This document shows, piece by piece, positions 52,242 to 62,574 of a stretch of 64,000 nucleotides of DNA. Numbering within the stretch: the stretch's first letter is position 1; each line of letters starts with the position of its first letter. The position numbers and the translations under genes are program-made. The notes under the pieces were generated by a model, which had not been told where the DNA came from, made no database searches, and was given only the letters and a program-made list of their open reading frames with translations. The stretch comes from Cellulosimicrobium protaetiae (GTDB lineage: Bacteria; Actinomycetota; Actinomycetes; Actinomycetales; Cellulomonadaceae), in assembly GCF_009708005.2 (NCBI RefSeq), contig NZ_CP052757.1, positions 2,356,001 through 2,420,000 of the forward strand. Reading direction: 5' to 3'.

Positions 52242-54989
52242 GTGAACGACCTCTCCCCTTCGGAACTGTCCCCGTCGCCGGGTGCTGCCGACGGCCCTGA
52301 CCGGGCCGTCGCCGACGTCTCCGACGACACTGGGCACGGCCCGGGCCGCGGTCTGGCCCGCCACGACGTGCCCGCCCCGCTGCGCGACGACGTCCGCCTG
52401 CTCGGCGGACTGCTCGGCACCGTGCTCCGCGAGACGGGCGGCCAGGAGCTGCTCGACGACGTCGAGCGCCTGCGCGAGCTGTCCATCCGCGCGTACGACG
52501 ACCCGTCCGGCACGGTGCTCGCTGAGGCCGAGACCCTCGTCGAGGGTCTCTCCATGGCGCGCGCCGAGCAGGTCGCCCGGGCCTTCACGTGCTACTTCCA
52601 CCTCGCGAACCTCGCGGAGGAGTACCACCGCGTGCGCGTCCTGCGTGAGCGCGAGGCCGAGTTCGCGACGCGCGCGACGACGCCCGACGACTCCCTCCCG
52701 GAGGCGTTCGACCAGCTCGTCGGCGAGGTGGGCCGAGAGGAGGCGCTGCGTCGTCTCCGCCGCCTCGAGTTCCGCCCGGTGCTCACGGCGCACCCGACCG
52801 AGGCCCGCCGTCGTGCGGTGTCCGGAGCCGTGCGCCGGATCGCGACCCTGCTCGACGAGCGGGACGCGCAGCGTCTCGGCGGTACGTCGCTCGCGGAGAA
52901 CGAGCGCCGTCTGCTGGCCGAGATCGACACGATGTGGCGCACGGCCCCGATCCGCGAGCACAAGCCGTCCGTCCTCGACGAGGTGAAGACGGCGCTCGGC
53001 GTGTTCGACGCGACGATGTTCGACACGTTCCCCTCGGTCTACCGGCGCCTCGACGACTGGCTGCTGGGCGACGAGGCGGGACGCGAGGAACCGCTCGTGC
53101 GGCCGTTCGTCAGCCTGGGCACGTGGATCGGCGGCGATCGCGACGGCAACCCGAACGTCACCGCCGAGGTCACGCGCCAGGCCGCCGCGATCGCGGCGGA
53201 CCACGCGCTCGCCGCGCTCGAGCAGCAGACGCGCCTCGTCGGGCGCAAGCTCACGCTCGACCAGGACGGCACGCCGCCGTCGGACGGGCTGCGCGCTCTG
53301 TGGGAGCGGCAGCGCCGGCTCTCCGAGGCCGTCACGTCGTCCGCGTCCGCGGCGTCACCGCGCGAGCCGCACCGCGCCGTCCTGCTCGTCGTGGCCGACC
53401 GCATCGCCGCGACGCGCGCCCGCGACGCGGACCTCGCGTACCCGACGGCCGAGCAGCTCGAGTCCGACCTGCGGGTCGTCCAGGAGTCGCTCGTCGCGGC
53501 GGGCGCGCCCCGTGCGGCGTACGGGGACCTGCAGCAGCTCGTGTGGCAGGTGGAGACGTTCGGGTTCCACCTCGCGGAGCTCGAGGTGCGCCAGCACTCC
53601 CAGGTCCACGAGGCGGCGCTCGCGGAGATCGCGGAGAAGGGCCTGCACGGAGACCTGTCCGACCGGACGCGCGAGGTGCTCGACACCTACCGCGCGCTCG
53701 GCGCGGTCCAGGAGCGCTATGGCGTGCGCGCCGCGCGCCGCTACATCGTGTCCTTCACGCAGAAGCCCGAGCACCTCGCGGCCGTGTACGAGCTCGCGGA
53801 GCTGGCGTTCGACGGCGCGGACGAGGCGCCCGTCATCGACGCGATCCCGCTCTTCGAGACCTTCGCGGACCTTCGCGCGAGCGTCGACATCCTCGAGTCG
53901 ATGCTCACGCTGCCGCAGGTGCAGCGGCGGCTCGCCGAGAACGGTCGCCGGGTCGAGGTCATGCTCGGCTACTCGGACTCGTCGAAGGACGTCGGCCCGG
54001 TCTCCGCGACCCTCGCTCTTCACGACGCGCAGAGCCGCATCGCGCAGTGGGCCGAGCGCCACGACATCACGCTCACGCTGTTCCACGGCCGCGGCGGTGC
54101 GCTCGGCCGCGGCGGTGGCCCGGCGAACCGTGCCGTGCTCGCCCAGCCCCCGGGCTCGGTCGACGGCCGGTTCAAGCTCACCGAGCAGGGCGAGGTCATC
54201 CTCGCGCGCTACGGCGACCCGACGATCGCGTCGCGCCACATCGAGCAGGTCGCCGCGGCGACGCTGCTCGCGTCGGCGCCGTCGACGGAGAAGCGCAACG
54301 CCGAGGCGACCGAGCGATACCGCGACCTCGCGGCCGCGCTCGACGAGTCGTCGCGCCGCCGGTTCCACGACCTCGTGCGCGCCGACGGGTTCCCGCAGTG
54401 GTTCGCGCAGGTGACGCCGCTCGAGGAGGTCGGCCTCCTGCCGATCGGCTCCCGGCCGGCACGTCGCGGCCTGTCGGTCTCGTCGCTCGACGACCTCCGC
54501 GCGATCCCGTGGGTGTTCTCCTGGTCCCAGGCGCGCATCAACCTCGCGGGCTGGTACGGGCTCGGGACGGCGCTGAAGGAGTTCGGCGACCTCGAGCTGC
54601 TGCGCGAGGCGCACCGCGAGTGGCCGCTCTTCGCGACCCTTCTCGACAACGTCGAGATGTCGCTCGCCAAGACCGACGAGCGGATCGCGGAGCGCTACCT
54701 CGCGCTGGGGGAGCGCGACGACCTCGCCCAGGCGATCCTCGACGAGCTCCGCCTCACGCGCGAGCAGGTCCTCGCCGTGACGGAGAACGCGTGGCCGCTG
54801 GCCGGGCGCCGGGTGCTGGGTCGCGCGGTCCAGCTCCGCAGCCCGTACGTCGACGCGCTCTCGCTGCTCCAGGTCCGGGCGCTGCGCGGTCTGCGCTCCG
54901 GCGCGGAGGGGACCGTCAAGGACGAGCTGCAGCACCTCCTGCTGCTCACCGTCAACGGTGTCGCCGCGGGTCTGCAGAACACCGGCTGA
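52242..54989 (+). CDS. ppc: Phosphoenolpyruvate carboxylase
   Basis: A 915-residue enzyme that adds bicarbonate to PEP to form oxaloacetate, replenishing the TCA cycle. Catalytic signatures are VLTAHPTEARRR (histidine near residue 185), GTWIGGDRDGNPNV, GYSDSSKDVGP and FHGRGGALGRGGGP near residue 615. The C-terminal VNGVAAGLQNTG closes the active site. A 45-residue acidic N-terminal extension precedes the fold. A hairpin follows at 55011. Confidence 0.97.
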   Translation: MNDLSPSELSPSPGAADGPDRAVADVSDDTGHGPGRGLARHDVPAPLRDDVRLLGGLLGTVLRETGGQELLDDVERLRELSIRAYDDPSGTVLAEAETLVEGLSMARAEQVARAFTCYFHLANLAEEYHRVRVLREREAEFATRATTPDDSLPEAFDQLVGEVGREEALRRLRRLEFRPVLTAHPTEARRRAVSGAVRRIATLLDERDAQRLGGTSLAENERRLLAEIDTMWRTAPIREHKPSVLDEVKTALGVFDATMFDTFPSVYRRLDDWLLGDEAGREEPLVRPFVSLGTWIGGDRDGNPNVTAEVTRQAAAIAADHALAALEQQTRLVGRKLTLDQDGTPPSDGLRALWERQRRLSEAVTSSASAASPREPHRAVLLVVADRIAATRARDADLAYPTAEQLESDLRVVQESLVAAGAPRAAYGDLQQLVWQVETFGFHLAELEVRQHSQVHEAALAEIAEKGLHGDLSDRTREVLDTYRALGAVQERYGVRAARRYIVSFTQKPEHLAAVYELAELAFDGADEAPVIDAIPLFETFADLRASVDILESMLTLPQVQRRLAENGRRVEVMLGYSDSSKDVGPVSATLALHDAQSRIAQWAERHDITLTLFHGRGGALGRGGGPANRAVLAQPPGSVDGRFKLTEQGEVILARYGDPTIASRHIEQVAAATLLASAPSTEKRNAEATERYRDLAAALDESSRRRFHDLVRADGFPQWFAQVTPLEEVGLLPIGSRPARRGLSVSSLDDLRAIPWVFSWSQARINLAGWYGLGTALKEFGDLELLREAHREWPLFATLLDNVEMSLAKTDERIAERYLALGERDDLAQAILDELRLTREQVLAVTENAWPLAGRRVLGRAVQLRSPYVDALSLLQVRALRGLRSGAEGTVKDELQHLLLLTVNGVAAGLQNTG

Positions 54990-55010
54990 CCCTCGCAGCG
55001 TCTCGCGCAC

Positions 55011-55054
55011 GACGGCCGCCACGTCGACCCGGCACCGGGTCCGTGGCGGCCGTC
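55011..55054 (+). terminator. ppc terminator
   Basis: A 13-bp outer stem (55011-55023 with 55042-55054) encloses GACCCG/CGGGTC (55025-55040). It lies 21 bp after the ppc stop. Confidence 0.75.
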
Positions 55055-55318
55055 GCCGTCTGGACACCCGTCCAACTGTTGAATGAACCCTCAACGATCG
55101 CTCCGGTGAACGATATCGACGGCGCTCTGGGTAAAGTCTTCGCCAGAGCCCTACCAGCCGGTGGCATCCGTGGGGTACGCTGGCGACGTCCGATCACGCC
55201 GGAGCCTTCTCGTCGCCCGATGACGTACGACAGCAGGCCTCGACCGATCGACAGCGTCAGGCAGGTGGCGCGTACTCGTCGGGGTGGGCGAGGCAGGGGC
55301 AGGACGAAGGGCGGGGCA
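55055..55318 (+). promoter_or_regulatory. Leader region of the STAS gene
   Basis: With the hairpin before it, a gene-free stretch of 329 bp between ppc and the STAS gene. It contains GTTGA...TCAAC around 55079-55096 and a GGGTAA near 55129 that weakly resembles a sigma-B-type -10. No gene is convincing. An in-frame ATG at 55220 would extend the STAS protein by 33 Arg-rich residues but lacks a ribosome site. Confidence 0.35.
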
Positions 55319-55684
55319 GTGTTGGTGCAGGAGCTGGAGCGGAGCGACGTCGAGTCGGGAACGGGCGGCATCCGGCTGCTCGAGGAGCCCGAGGCGAGCG
55401 TCGTGGACATGTGGGGCGAGATCGACGTCGCCCTCCGCAGCGAGGCGAGCGCCGCGCTCGCGAACGCGCTCGAACGGGACGTCCCCGTGGTGATCGACAC
55501 GTCCAAGGTGACGTTCATGGACTCCACGGGCATCGCGTTCCTCGTGCAGTTCTACACGATCGGCTCCGAGGAGGGGCTGTCCGTGACGCTGCGCAACCCG
55601 CCGACGGTGGTCACGGACGTCCTCGAGATGCTCGGCGTCATCGACATCTTCGGCACCGAGCGGCACGAGGTCGCGACGAGCTGA
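55319..55684 (+). CDS. STAS-domain anti-sigma factor antagonist
   Basis: A 121-residue STAS protein. The phosphorylatable serine is in [10 protein letters not shown], preceded by [16 protein letters not shown] and [11 protein letters not shown]. Such proteins bind anti-sigma kinases and free a stress sigma factor when unphosphorylated. No kinase or sigma gene is adjacent, so the partner is unlinked. GTG at 55319 has GAAGGG about eight bases upstream; an in-frame ATG at 55220 is an alternative. Confidence 0.88.
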   Translation: MLVQELERSDVESGTGGIRLLEEPEASVVDMWGEIDVALRSEASAALANALERDVPVVIDTSKVTFMDSTGIAFLVQFYTIGSEEGLSVTLRNPPTVVTDVLEMLGVIDIFGTERHEVATS

Positions 55685-55721
55685 CCGGCCTGCCGCGCGC
55701 GACCTGCTGTGGCCGCCGACG

Positions 55722-56519
55722 TCAGTGCGCGTCCGCCGCGAGCGACGCCGCGCCCACGATGCCGGCCGCGTTGCGGAGCTGGGCCGGGACGATGGGTGCC
55801 CGCAGGTGCAGCAGCGGCAGGAAGTGCTCGTGCTTCTTGCTCACGCCGCCGCCCACGACGATGAGGTCGGGCGAGAACAGGTCCTCCACCACGCCGAAGT
55901 AGCGCTGCAGCCGCTCGGCCCACTGCGCCCAGTCCAGGTCCTCCCGGTCGCGCGCGGCGTCGGAGGCACGGGTCTCGGCGTCGTGGCCGTCGATCTCGAG
56001 GTGCCCCAGCTCGGTGTTCGGGAGCAGGTGGCCGTCGACGACGATGGCGCTGCCGATCCCGGTGCCCAGCGTCGCGACCAGCACGACACCGTGCGCGTCG
56101 CGCGCGGCGCCGTACCGGACCTCGCCGACCCCGGCGGCGTCGGCGTCGTTGACCGCGACGACGTGTCGCCCGGTCTCGCGCGCGACGAGCGCGGGCAGGT
56201 CGACGCCGGTCCACGACTGGTCGAGGTTGGCGATGAACCGCACGACGCCGTGCTGGAGCGGCGCGGGGAACGCGACGCCGATCGGCACGTCCGGCGGGAG
56301 GTCGTACTCGCCCACGAGCTCGGCGATCACCTCGGCGACAGCCTGCGGCGTCGACGGCTGGGGCGTCGGGATGCGGTGGCGCTCCTGCGCGAACTCGCCG
56401 GTCGCGAGGTCGACGGGCGCGCCCTTGATGCCGCTGCCGCCGACGTCGATGCCGAAGGCGGTGCGGGGGCGGTCGGTGCGCGCCGGAGGCGCGGCGTGAG
56501 AGTCCTGGTGAGCGTTCAT
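55722..56519 (-). CDS. ppgK: Polyphosphate glucokinase
   Basis: A 265-residue ROK-family kinase that phosphorylates glucose using polyphosphate or ATP. Visible motifs are [12 protein letters not shown], the catalytic [19 protein letters not shown] and ELGHLEI. The length and the closing [14 protein letters not shown] fit actinobacterial PpgK rather than a sugar-repressor ROK protein, since no helix-turn-helix is present. The ATG overlaps the map stop as ATGA, so it is the second gene of a two-gene operon. Confidence 0.94.
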   Translation of the reverse strand: MNAHQDSHAAPPARTDRPRTAFGIDVGGSGIKGAPVDLATGEFAQERHRIPTPQPSTPQAVAEVIAELVGEYDLPPDVPIGVAFPAPLQHGVVRFIANLDQSWTGVDLPALVARETGRHVVAVNDADAAGVGEVRYGAARDAHGVVLVATLGTGIGSAIVVDGHLLPNTELGHLEIDGHDAETRASDAARDREDLDWAQWAERLQRYFGVVEDLFSPDLIVVGGGVSKKHEHFLPLLHLRAPIVPAQLRNAAGIVGAASLAADAH

Positions 56520-57427
56520 GGCAGTGTGAGGATCTCCGCTCCGTCGTCGGTCACCAGCAGCGTGTGCTCGAACTGCGCGGTCCGCGACGCGTCCGCGGTG
56601 ACTACCGTCCACCCGTCGTCCCACATCCGCCACTCGGACGTGCCGAGGGTCAGCATCGGCTCGATGGTGAACACCATGCCGGGCTCGATGACCGTCGCGT
56701 GGTCCGGTGCGGCGTCGTAGTGAGGGACGACGAGGCCCGAGTGGAACGCGCGCCCCACGCCGTGCCCCGTGTACTCCCGGACGACCCCGTACCCGAACCG
56801 GGCCGCGTAGCGCTCGATGACGCGTCCGACCACGTTGATCTGGCGACCCGGTGCGACGGCCTTGATGCCCCGGTCGAGCGCCTCGCGCGTGCGCTCGACG
56901 AGCAGCGCGGAGTCCTCGTCGACCGCGCCCACAGTGAAGGTGGCGTTCGTGTCGCCGTGCACGCCGCCCACGTACGCCGTGATGTCGACGTTGACGATGT
57001 CGCCCTCGACGAGCTCCGTCGAGTCGGGGATGCCGTGGCACACGACCTCGTTGAGCGACGTGCACAGCGACTTGGGGAAGCCGCGGTACCCGAGCGTGGA
57101 CGGGTACGCGCCGTGGTCGAGGACGAACTCGTGCCCCACGCGGTCGAGCTCGTCGGTCGTGACCCCGGGGGCGACGTGGCGCCCGACCTCCGCGAGGGCC
57201 TGCGCCGCGATCCGCGACGCGACACGGATCCGCTCGACCGTCTCCGGGTCGTTGACCTCGTTCCCGGTGAACGGCCGCGGCCCGGGCCGCCCGACGTACT
57301 CGGGCCGCTCGATCGACGCGGGCACCGGTCGCAGCGGCCCGACGACGCCGGGCACGAGCGGGCCGCGACGTCCCGCGCGAGGTGGCGCGACGGCGTCGGG
57401 CGAGGTCGGGGAGGGGGTGGGGCTCAT
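56516..57427 (-). CDS. map: Methionine aminopeptidase
   Basis: A 303-residue type Ib aminopeptidase that removes the initiator methionine after deformylation. Metal ligands are visible in [13 protein letters not shown] (two aspartates), GHGVGRAFH (histidine), TIEPML and FEHTLLV (glutamates). An N-terminal proline-rich extension of about 50 residues ([15 protein letters not shown]) is typical of the actinobacterial form. TAGACT seven bases before the ATG supports the start. Confidence 0.95.
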   Translation of the reverse strand: MSPTPSPTSPDAVAPPRAGRRGPLVPGVVGPLRPVPASIERPEYVGRPGPRPFTGNEVNDPETVERIRVASRIAAQALAEVGRHVAPGVTTDELDRVGHEFVLDHGAYPSTLGYRGFPKSLCTSLNEVVCHGIPDSTELVEGDIVNVDITAYVGGVHGDTNATFTVGAVDEDSALLVERTREALDRGIKAVAPGRQINVVGRVIERYAARFGYGVVREYTGHGVGRAFHSGLVVPHYDAAPDHATVIEPGMVFTIEPMLTLGTSEWRMWDDGWTVVTADASRTAQFEHTLLVTDDGAEILTLP

Positions 57428-57434
57428 GGCGGCC

Positions 57435-57440
57435 AGTCTA
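57435..57440 (-). promoter_or_regulatory. -10 box of map-ppgK, leaderless layout
   Basis: TAGACT on the minus strand, seven bases before the ATG at 57427. Confidence 0.5.
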
Positions 57441-57496
57441 CGAAGGTGCGTGCGCCGCGGACGGACACGCGGGCCGGGATGGGGGAAGATCGGGAC

Positions 57497-57718
57497 ATGA
57501 GCACCGGATCACGCTTCACCGACGACGGCGAGCCCGCGGCCGAGGACCAGTACTACTTCGACACCCGCACGGGCGAGGTGCACCGCGGACCGAGCGGCTC
57601 GTGGTCGCACCGCATGGGCCCGTACCCGACGCGCGAGGCCGCGCAGAAGGCGCTGGAGACCGCGCGCGAGCGGTCGGACGCCTGGGACGAGGAAGACCGC
57701 CGCGAGCGCGGCGAGTGA
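57497..57718 (+). CDS. Small SPOR-like protein
   Basis: A 73-residue charged protein of the type annotated as SPOR-domain-containing in actinobacteria. It has [22 protein letters not shown] and [19 protein letters not shown]. True SPOR domains bind denuded peptidoglycan but are secreted; this has no signal, so the role is unclear. GAAGAT six bases before the ATG gives a leaderless-type start. It is coupled by GTGA to the amidase gene, which supports a cell-wall link. Confidence 0.8.
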   Translation: MSTGSRFTDDGEPAAEDQYYFDTRTGEVHRGPSGSWSHRMGPYPTREAAQKALETARERSDAWDEEDRRERGE

Positions 57719-58635
57719 CCCACGCCCCTCCGCCCGGCCCGCGCCGGGTCTGGTCGGGTCGCCTCGGCCTGCTCCTCGCCGGGCTCGCCGTCGGCGCGCT
57801 GACCTTCCTCGTCGCGCTCCAGGTCCGTGCCGGGTCCGGGGGAGGCCCGACGACGCTCTCCCCGTCCGACGAGACCGTCGCCTCGGCGCCCGAGCCGGAG
57901 GCGACGACCGCGTCCCCGGACCCCACCGTCACGGAGACCGGGCCGCCGCCCCCGCTCGCCGGCCTCACGATCGCCGTCGACCCCGGGCACAACGGCGGCA
58001 ACGGCGCGAACCCGCTCACGGTGAACGCGCCCGTGCCCGACGGGCGGGGCGACACCAAGGCCTGCAACACGGTGGGCGCGTCGACAGACACGGGCTACCC
58101 GGAGCACGCCTTCACGTGGGACGTGAGCAGACGTCTCGCAGAGCGGCTGACCGAGCTCGGCGCAGTGGTCGTGCTCACACGGCCCGACGACGCGGGCGTG
58201 GGCCCGTGCGTCGACGCGCGTGGTCGCTTCCCGCAGGAGAACGACGCGGACGTCCTCGTCTCGATCCACGCGAACGGCACCGAGGACCGCGGCGCGCACG
58301 GGTTCTTCGCGATCGTGTCCGACCCGCCCGTCGTCGACGCGCAGGGGGAGCCCAGCGTCGCGCTCGCGCACGACCTCGTGGGGGCGCTGACCGAGGCCGG
58401 GTTCGCACCGTCGTCGTCGGTCGCGGCCGACGACGGCCCGATCCAGCGGCGCGCCGACCTCGCGACGCTCAACCATGCCGAACGTCCCGCGGTCGTGCTC
58501 GAGCTCGCCGAGATGCGCAACCCCGAGGAGGCGGCGGTCCTGGAGTCCGAGGAGGGCAGGCAGCGCTACGCGGACGCGATCGCCGCCGGTCTCGTGGCCT
58601 GGGCAGGCACGGGCGAGGCGGGCCCGACGGGCTGA
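57715..58635 (+). CDS. N-acetylmuramoyl-L-alanine amidase (Amidase_3)
   Basis: A 306-residue exported peptidoglycan amidase. A membrane anchor or signal (LGLLLAGLAVGALTFLVAL) is followed by a Thr/Pro/Glu-rich spacer to residue 80, then the zinc amidase domain. Ligands and catalytic residues are H92 in DPGHNGG, E130, H185 in SIHANG and E263 in VLELAEM. It cuts the bond between muramic acid and the stem peptide. The GTG overlaps the previous stop. Confidence 0.92.
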   Translation: MTHAPPPGPRRVWSGRLGLLLAGLAVGALTFLVALQVRAGSGGGPTTLSPSDETVASAPEPEATTASPDPTVTETGPPPPLAGLTIAVDPGHNGGNGANPLTVNAPVPDGRGDTKACNTVGASTDTGYPEHAFTWDVSRRLAERLTELGAVVVLTRPDDAGVGPCVDARGRFPQENDADVLVSIHANGTEDRGAHGFFAIVSDPPVVDAQGEPSVALAHDLVGALTEAGFAPSSSVAADDGPIQRRADLATLNHAERPAVVLELAEMRNPEEAAVLESEEGRQRYADAIAAGLVAWAGTGEAGPTG

Positions 58636-58648
58636 GGGCACGCTGGCG

Positions 58649-59068
58649 TCAGCGCAGCGCCATCCTGGTCTGTGTCTGCATCGCCCCTCCGTCCCGCTTG
58701 AGCATGCGCAGCAGCCGGTCCAACGCACGCATGTCCTGCACCCGGACCCGCAGCAGGTAGTCGTACGGACCGGTCACGTGGACGGCGTCGGCCACGCTCG
58801 AGAGCCCCTTCACCCACGCCAGGAACTCCTCCGAGTCCCGGTCGGGTTGCAGCCGGACGTCCAGGAACGCCTCGATCCCCGGGGACCGGTCGGGCTCGTC
58901 GTCGGCGAGCAGGACCGTGAATCCCGTGATCACCCCGGCGGTCTGGAGCCGGCGCACCCGCGCCGCGACGGCGTTCGTGCTCAGGCCCACCTCACGGCCG
59001 ATCGCGGTGAACGATGCGCGGCCGTCGGCCCGCAGGACACCGAGGATCTGCTCGTCGATCGCGTCCAT
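58649..59068 (-). CDS. Lrp/AsnC-family regulator
   Basis: A 139-residue regulator. The N-terminal helix-turn-helix is DEQILGVLRADGRASFTAIG followed by LSTNAVAARVRRL, and the C-terminal RAM domain senses small molecules, often amino acids (VHVTGPYDYLLRVRVQD). It is divergent from a LysE-type exporter with a 69-bp gap, the usual arrangement in which the regulator controls an amino-acid exporter. TAGATT six bases before the ATG sets the start. Confidence 0.93.
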   Translation of the reverse strand: MDAIDEQILGVLRADGRASFTAIGREVGLSTNAVAARVRRLQTAGVITGFTVLLADDEPDRSPGIEAFLDVRLQPDRDSEEFLAWVKGLSSVADAVHVTGPYDYLLRVRVQDMRALDRLLRMLKRDGGAMQTQTRMALR

Positions 59069-59074
59069 GCCGCG

Positions 59075-59080
59075 AATCTA
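59075..59080 (-). promoter_or_regulatory. -10 box of the AsnC-type regulator, leaderless layout
   Basis: TAGATT on the minus strand, six bases before the ATG at 59068. Confidence 0.5.
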
Positions 59081-59137
59081 CCCGTCGGGCCGCGCAGATC
59101 GCGGTCCGTCCCGCGACGACGGAGGACCGTCTCCGTC

Positions 59138-59788
59138 ATGGAGGACACCACCACGGCGTTCGCAGGCGGCCTCGTCGCGGGCCTCGCCGTCGCCGTCCCG
59201 CTCGGTGCGATCGGCGTCCTGCTGCTCACCGAGGGACTGCGGCACGGCCTCCCACGGGCGTGGGGTGCCGCGGCCGGGGTCGCCACCGCGGACGCCCTCT
59301 GTGCCGTCGCCGCCGTCCTCCTCGGCGCCGCGGCGGCGCCACTGGTCACGGGGCTCGCGCCGTGGCCCGCGGTGACCGGAGGGTTCGTCCTCCTCGCCGT
59401 CGCAGCGCGTGGCCTCGTCCGCGGACTTCGCACGCCGGCCTCCGACGCTCTCGCCACGACGGCGTCCTCCTCGGGGCACGGACGCTCGCCCGGTACTCTG
59501 CGGCGACCGGCGACGTTCTTCGCCCTGACGATGGTCAACCCGGCGACGCTCGTGTACTTCGCGGCGGTCACGACTAGCCTCGACGGGGTCGTGCGGACGC
59601 TCGCGTCGGGCGCGGCCTTCGTCGTCGGCGTCGGACTGGCGTCCCTCTCCTGGCAGACGCTGCTCGTCGCGGCCGGGAGCGCCCTCGAGGGGCGCGTCGG
59701 GCCGGGTGTGCAGAGTCTCACCACGCTGGCCGGGAACCTCGTCGTGGCCGTCCTCGGTGTGGTCGTCGTCGCCGACGCGCTCCGGTGA
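59138..59788 (+). CDS. LysE-family amino-acid exporter
   Basis: A 216-residue inner-membrane protein with six helices. The LysE/RhtB fingerprint is the N-terminal GLVAGLAVAVPLGAIGVLLL followed by a helix-loop GLRHGLPRAWGAAAGVATAD, and a mid-protein TFFALTMVNPATLVYFAAV. Substrate is inferred to be an amino acid from the family and the divergent AsnC-type gene. GGAGGA lies 11 bases upstream of the ATG. Confidence 0.9.
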   Translation: MEDTTTAFAGGLVAGLAVAVPLGAIGVLLLTEGLRHGLPRAWGAAAGVATADALCAVAAVLLGAAAAPLVTGLAPWPAVTGGFVLLAVAARGLVRGLRTPASDALATTASSSGHGRSPGTLRRPATFFALTMVNPATLVYFAAVTTSLDGVVRTLASGAAFVVGVGLASLSWQTLLVAAGSALEGRVGPGVQSLTTLAGNLVVAVLGVVVVADALR

Positions 59789-59846
59789 CCGCCTCAGGAC
59801 CGTCCGGGCCGCCTGGGGAGGTGGTGAGCAGCAGCGGACGGCGGTG

Positions 59847-60695
59847 TCAGCGAGGGAAGCTGTGCGCGTCGTCGGGGAACGTCCCGCCGCGGACGTCCGC
59901 GGCGTAGTCCGCCGCGGCCTGGCCGAGCGCCGCGCCGATCTCGGCGTAGCGCTTGGCGAAACGCGGCGACCAGTCGGTCATGCCCGCCATGTCCGTCCAG
60001 ACGAGCACCTGGCCGTCGCACGCGGCGCCCGCGCCGATACCGATCGTCGGGATGCGCAGGATCTCCGTGATCCGCGCCGCGACCTCGACCGGGACCATCT
60101 CCAGCACGACGGCCACGGCTCCCGCCTCGGCCACGGCGAGCGCGTCCTCGCTGAGCCGCTCGGCGGCGTCGTCGCCCCGGCCCTGGACCCGCGGCCCGCC
60201 GAGCGCGTTCTCGGACTGCGGCGTGAAGCCGAGGTGCCCCACGACGGGGATGCCGGCGTCGGTCAGGGCGCGGATCTGCGCCGCGATGCGGCGCCCGCCC
60301 TCGAGCTTGACCGCGTTGACCCCGGTCTCCTTGAGGAACCGCACGGCCGTCGCGAGCGCCTGCTCCGCGCTCGCCTCGTACGAACCGAACGGCAGGTCGA
60401 CGACCGTGAACGCGCGGCGCGCGGCGCGTGCGACGGCGCGAGCGGGCGGGATGAGGTCGTCCACGGTCACCGGGAGCGTCGTCGTGTGGCCGTGCATCGT
60501 GTTGCCGATCGAGTCGCCGACCAGCAGCATGTCGATCCCCGCGTCGTCGAAGATGCGCGCGGTCACGGCGTCGTACGCGGTGAGCATCGTGATCTTCTCG
60601 CCGCGCGCCTTCGCCTCGGCGAGGTGGTGCACGCGGACGCGGCGCGGTCCCGTGCCGCCGGTCGTGGCGGGCTCGGGGGCGGTGTGAGCAGACAT
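59847..60695 (-). CDS. panB: 3-methyl-2-oxobutanoate hydroxymethyltransferase
   Basis: A 282-residue enzyme that makes ketopantoate, the first committed step of pantothenate (coenzyme A) synthesis. Motifs are [43 protein letters not shown] and VVLEMVP with the catalytic glutamate. AGGAAAGG precedes the ATG. nadE is directly upstream on the same strand with a 58-bp gap, so the two cofactor genes may be co-transcribed. Confidence 0.96.
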   Translation of the reverse strand: MSAHTAPEPATTGGTGPRRVRVHHLAEAKARGEKITMLTAYDAVTARIFDDAGIDMLLVGDSIGNTMHGHTTTLPVTVDDLIPPARAVARAARRAFTVVDLPFGSYEASAEQALATAVRFLKETGVNAVKLEGGRRIAAQIRALTDAGIPVVGHLGFTPQSENALGGPRVQGRGDDAAERLSEDALAVAEAGAVAVVLEMVPVEVAARITEILRIPTIGIGAGAACDGQVLVWTDMAGMTDWSPRFAKRYAEIGAALGQAAADYAADVRGGTFPDDAHSFPR

Positions 60696-60753
60696 GACGG
60701 CCTTTCCTGGGTGCGGGGTACGGGTGGGACGGCGCGCGGGGTGGCGGGCGCCG

Positions 60754-62457
60754 TCAGTCGAGCGGCTCGCGCCAGCGGTTGGTGATGGGCAGGCGACGGT
60801 CGCGGCCGAACGCGAGGGCGGTGACCTTGGGGCCCGGCGGGTACTGGCGCCGCTTCCACTCGGCGCGGTCGACGAGCGTGACGACCTTGTCGACGACCTC
60901 GGAGTCGAACCCGCGCGCGAGCAGCTCGGCGCGGCCCTCGGCGTGCTCGATGTAGGCGTCGAGCACCTCGTCGAGGAGGTCGTAGGGCGGGAGCGAGTCC
61001 TGGTCGGTCTGGCCCGGGCGCAGCTCCGCCGACGGCGGCTTGGTGATGGACGACTCGGGGATCGGCGGGATCTCGCCCCGGTCGACCGCCTGGTTGTTGC
61101 GCCAGCGCGCGAGCTGCCACACGCGCGACTTGTCCACGTCCTTGAGGGGCGCGAAGCCGCCGATGCTGCCCGCGTCGTAGATCGTCGCGTACCCCGTCGC
61201 GAGCTCGGACTTGTTTCCGGGCGCGATGACGAGGTGGCCCTCGCGGTTGGAGATCGCCATGAGGATCACGCCGCGCACGCGCGCCTGCAGGTTCTCCTCG
61301 GCGACGCCCTCGAGCGCGAGCTCGCCCTGGAAGGCCTCGACCATGGGCGCGATGGGCTGGACGCGGTAGTCGGCGCCGAGACGCTTGGCGAGGTCCGCGG
61401 CGTCATCCTTGCTGTGCTTGGACGAGTACTGCGACGGCATGGAGACGCCGACGACGTTCTCGCCGCCGAGCGCGTCGGCGGCGATCGCCGCGGTGAGAGC
61501 GGAGTCGATCCCGCCCGAGACGCCGAGGACCACGGAGCGGAAGCCGTTCTTGCGGACGTAGCCGGCCAGCCCGGTGACGCACGCCCGGTAGACCTCCTCG
61601 TCGGGGTGCAGCTCCGGGACGCGCGGTCCGCGGGGGGCGCCGTCAGCGGGGAGCTCCCACACCAGCAGGTCCTCGACGAACTGCGGCGAGCGCGCGACGA
61701 CGGTGCCGGTCGCGTCCGTGACGAACGAGCCGCCGTCGAACACGAGGTCGTCCTGCCCGCCCACGAGGTTCACGTACGCGACCGGGGCGCTCACCTCGCG
61801 CGCGCGGCGCGCCGCGAGATCGGTGCGGACGTGGCCCTTGCCCTCCTCGTACGGGGACCCGTTGAGCACGAGCAGGAGGTCGAGCCCGTTCCCCGCCTCG
61901 TCGAGCGTCGCCATCTCGGCGACCGGACCGCCGTCCTGCCAGATGTCCTCGCAGATCGCGACGCCGACGCGGCGACCCGCGACCTCGACGACCGTCGTCG
62001 TCTCGCCCGGTGCGAAGATGCGGAACTCGTCGAACACGCCGTAGTTGGGCAGGTGGTGCTTGTCGTACGCGGCCTGCACGACGCCGTCGCGCAGCACGAC
62101 CGCACGGTTCGTCGGGAGGTCCGCGGGAGAACCGGAGGCCTCGCGCTCCGCGGCGCCCGCGCCGCGGGGGGCGCCCGCGGTGCCGACCGTGCCGAGCACC
62201 ACGGTGACGTCGCCCAGCCCCTCCGCGGCGAGCCGGGCCGCGATGTCCGCGGCGGCGTCCCACGCCGCGCGGCGGAACGACGCGCGCAGGGCGAGGTCCT
62301 CGATCGGGTAGCCCGTGAGGGTCATCTCCGGGAACGCGACGAGCTGTGCGCCCGCTGCCGCGGCCTCCCGGGTGCGCTCGAGGACGAGGGCGGCGTTGCC
62401 GTCGAGGTCCCCCACGCACGTGTCGACCTGTGCCAGCGCGACGCGCAGATCTGCCAT
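60754..62457 (-). CDS. nadE: NAD synthetase, glutamine-dependent
   Basis: A 567-residue enzyme that amidates nicotinate adenine dinucleotide to NAD, using ammonia from glutamine. The N-terminal nitrilase-type glutaminase has E44, K133 and C169 ([24 protein letters not shown]). The synthetase domain has SGGIDSA at residues 314-320. TAGGCT six bases before the ATG fixes the start. It is divergent from glnA2. Confidence 0.96.
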   Translation of the reverse strand: MADLRVALAQVDTCVGDLDGNAALVLERTREAAAAGAQLVAFPEMTLTGYPIEDLALRASFRRAAWDAAADIAARLAAEGLGDVTVVLGTVGTAGAPRGAGAAEREASGSPADLPTNRAVVLRDGVVQAAYDKHHLPNYGVFDEFRIFAPGETTTVVEVAGRRVGVAICEDIWQDGGPVAEMATLDEAGNGLDLLLVLNGSPYEEGKGHVRTDLAARRAREVSAPVAYVNLVGGQDDLVFDGGSFVTDATGTVVARSPQFVEDLLVWELPADGAPRGPRVPELHPDEEVYRACVTGLAGYVRKNGFRSVVLGVSGGIDSALTAAIAADALGGENVVGVSMPSQYSSKHSKDDAADLAKRLGADYRVQPIAPMVEAFQGELALEGVAEENLQARVRGVILMAISNREGHLVIAPGNKSELATGYATIYDAGSIGGFAPLKDVDKSRVWQLARWRNNQAVDRGEIPPIPESSITKPPSAELRPGQTDQDSLPPYDLLDEVLDAYIEHAEGRAELLARGFDSEVVDKVVTLVDRAEWKRRQYPPGPKVTALAFGRDRRLPITNRWREPLD

Positions 62458-62463
62458 GCCGCC

Positions 62464-62469
62464 AGCCTA
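62464..62469 (-). promoter_or_regulatory. -10 box of nadE, leaderless layout
   Basis: TAGGCT on the minus strand, six bases before the ATG at 62457. Confidence 0.5.
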
Positions 62470-62535
62470 GACGAGCGGCGCCGTGCGGCCGGTCCGCGGG
62501 GCGGTCCCGACGCGCGACGTCCGCCACACGATCGT

Positions 62536-62551
62536 GTCACCCGTTCGTCAC
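62536..62551 (+). promoter_or_regulatory. Possible GlnR-type box upstream of glnA2
   Basis: GTCAC-N6-GTCAC at 62536-62551, 23 bp before the preferred start. The GlnR consensus in actinobacteria is gTnAC-n6-GaAAC, so the match is partial. Confidence 0.25.
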
Positions 62552-62574
62552 ACGGATCAGGCAGGATGTACCGC

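Noticed and set aside
55079-55134. Sigma-B-type promoter before the STAS gene
   Set aside because: Only a GGGTAA-like -10 is present; no convincing GTTT -35 at the right distance. Kept only as a comment in the leader entry.
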